A stretch of 5,823 nt of DNA. Origin: Deltaproteobacteria bacterium. GTDB lineage: Bacteria; Desulfobacterota; Desulfobacteria; Desulfobacterales; B30-G6. Of this stretch, positions 5,436 to 5,823 are shown one piece after another. The stretch is taken from assembly GCA_003647375.1 (NCBI GenBank), contig QMMS01000290.1, positions 1 through 5,823 on the forward strand, given 5' to 3'. The translations under genes and the position numbers were made by a program. Position 1 is the first letter of the stretch. Every line of letters starts with the position of its first letter. The notes under the pieces were generated by a model. It saw only the letters and a program-made list of their open reading frames with translations, searched no databases and was not told the DNA's origin.

Positions 5436-5823
5436 CTATCTAATTACTCCACCAAACCTTGGATGACTAGCTAGGTTAACTACTTGTTTCATCTTACCAA
5501 ACCTAGCTGGTGATATACTTATCTCTACTGCTGCTGCAAGGGCATCTTTTAAATCGTCATGAGGAGGACGCTCTAGTACCAACTGTTCCTCTAGCTCCAT
5601 GATGAGCCCTGCCTTGTAGTGCCACATGTCCCCATTCTCGTACCTAGGTTCTAGTGTGGCTGCTATTCTATGTTCTTTCTTACCTGACCCAGCACTAGTA
5701 TTCTTAGCGTCTAGTGTAAGCCGTAGTCCTTCTTCTCTTATACGTTCCTTAATGTAGTTAGCAATGATGTTAGCACCTGCGTTGCTCTCTACTTTAACCT
5801 TACGGAACTCCCACTTCCTGTGG
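5436..5823 (-). CDS. terL: Terminase large subunit, C-terminal nuclease-domain fragment (5' end outside window)
   Basis: The reading frame stays open from the window edge to a TAG at 5436-5438 and gives the last 128 residues of a protein whose start lies beyond base 5823. Terminase large subunits are the ATP-driven motors that dock on the portal, push DNA into the procapsid and cut the concatemer. This fragment belongs to the C-terminal RNase H-like nuclease domain. The pattern HDDLKDAL (fragment residues 88-95, aspartates at 89, 90 and 93, around 5542-5561) is the family's late DDxxDA-type motif, which supplies a metal-binding acid. Upstream are the usual KVES-N-GAN-I helix, the KKEHRIAATLEPRYENG segment and an acidic MELEEQL helix. 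The ATPase domain (Walker A and B) is not in the window. The frame contains an internal ATG at 5625-5627, but coding similarity runs well upstream of it, so that ATG is not the start. The stop directly abuts the portal ATG. The identification is from remembered family patterns, without a search. Confidence 0.88.
   Translation of the reverse strand, partial: HRKWEFRKVKVESNAGANIIANYIKERIREEGLRLTLDAKNTSAGSGKKEHRIAATLEPRYENGDMWHYKAGLIMELEEQLVLERPPHDDLKDALAAAVEISISPARFGKMKQVVNLASHPRFGGVIR

Noticed and set aside
5436..5627. Independent 63-residue gene starting at the ATG at 5625-5627
   Set aside because: The frame is open and terminase-like for another 65 codons upstream to the window edge, so this ATG is an internal methionine.
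1..5823. tRNA genes, CRISPR arrays, insertion sequences or attachment sites
   Set aside because: No cloverleaf-like segment, regularly spaced repeat, transposase frame or terminal inverted repeat was seen. The window is almost fully filled by structural genes.

Overview
The window is a slice of the virion-assembly module of a tailed double-stranded DNA bacteriophage (Caudoviricetes), most likely one with a short tail (podovirus type). All nine genes I can support lie on the minus strand and are packed head to tail. No host gene, tRNA, integrase, plasmid gene or defence gene is visible, so the host cannot be named. Base composition is moderate, slightly AT-rich by eye.

In transcription order (high to low coordinates) the layout is: the C-terminal end of the large terminase subunit (5436-5823, cut by the window edge); a complete portal protein (3645-5435); a small unknown helical protein that appears to start at TTG (3389-3652); an internal scaffolding protein (2684-3385); the HK97-fold major capsid protein (1685-2665); a small beta-rich protein, probably a capsid decoration or stabilising protein (1227-1670); a 59-nt gap with a GC-rich hairpin (1168-1226); a head-tail adaptor or neck protein (406-1167); a small basic unknown protein (196-405); and the N-terminus of the next tail gene, probably a tail-tube/nozzle or stabilisation protein (1-192, cut by the window edge).

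Together these genes account for procapsid assembly (portal, scaffold and coat), genome packaging (terminase docking on the portal), capsid reinforcement (decoration protein), and closure of the portal with attachment of the short tail (adaptor, then nozzle protein). Genes abut or overlap by a few bases, and most have a clear purine-rich ribosome binding site inside the end of the gene before, so translational coupling is likely. The only real gap falls after the capsid genes, the same relative place as the T7 terminator between genes 10 and 11, and may be where expression of the abundant coat proteins is separated from that of the low-copy tail proteins.

I find no evidence of a new biological system. 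The points worth a second look are the two small unknown genes, the hairpin, the TTG start, and an uneven sequence texture: the tetranucleotide CTAG is very frequent in terminase and portal but not in the capsid gene.
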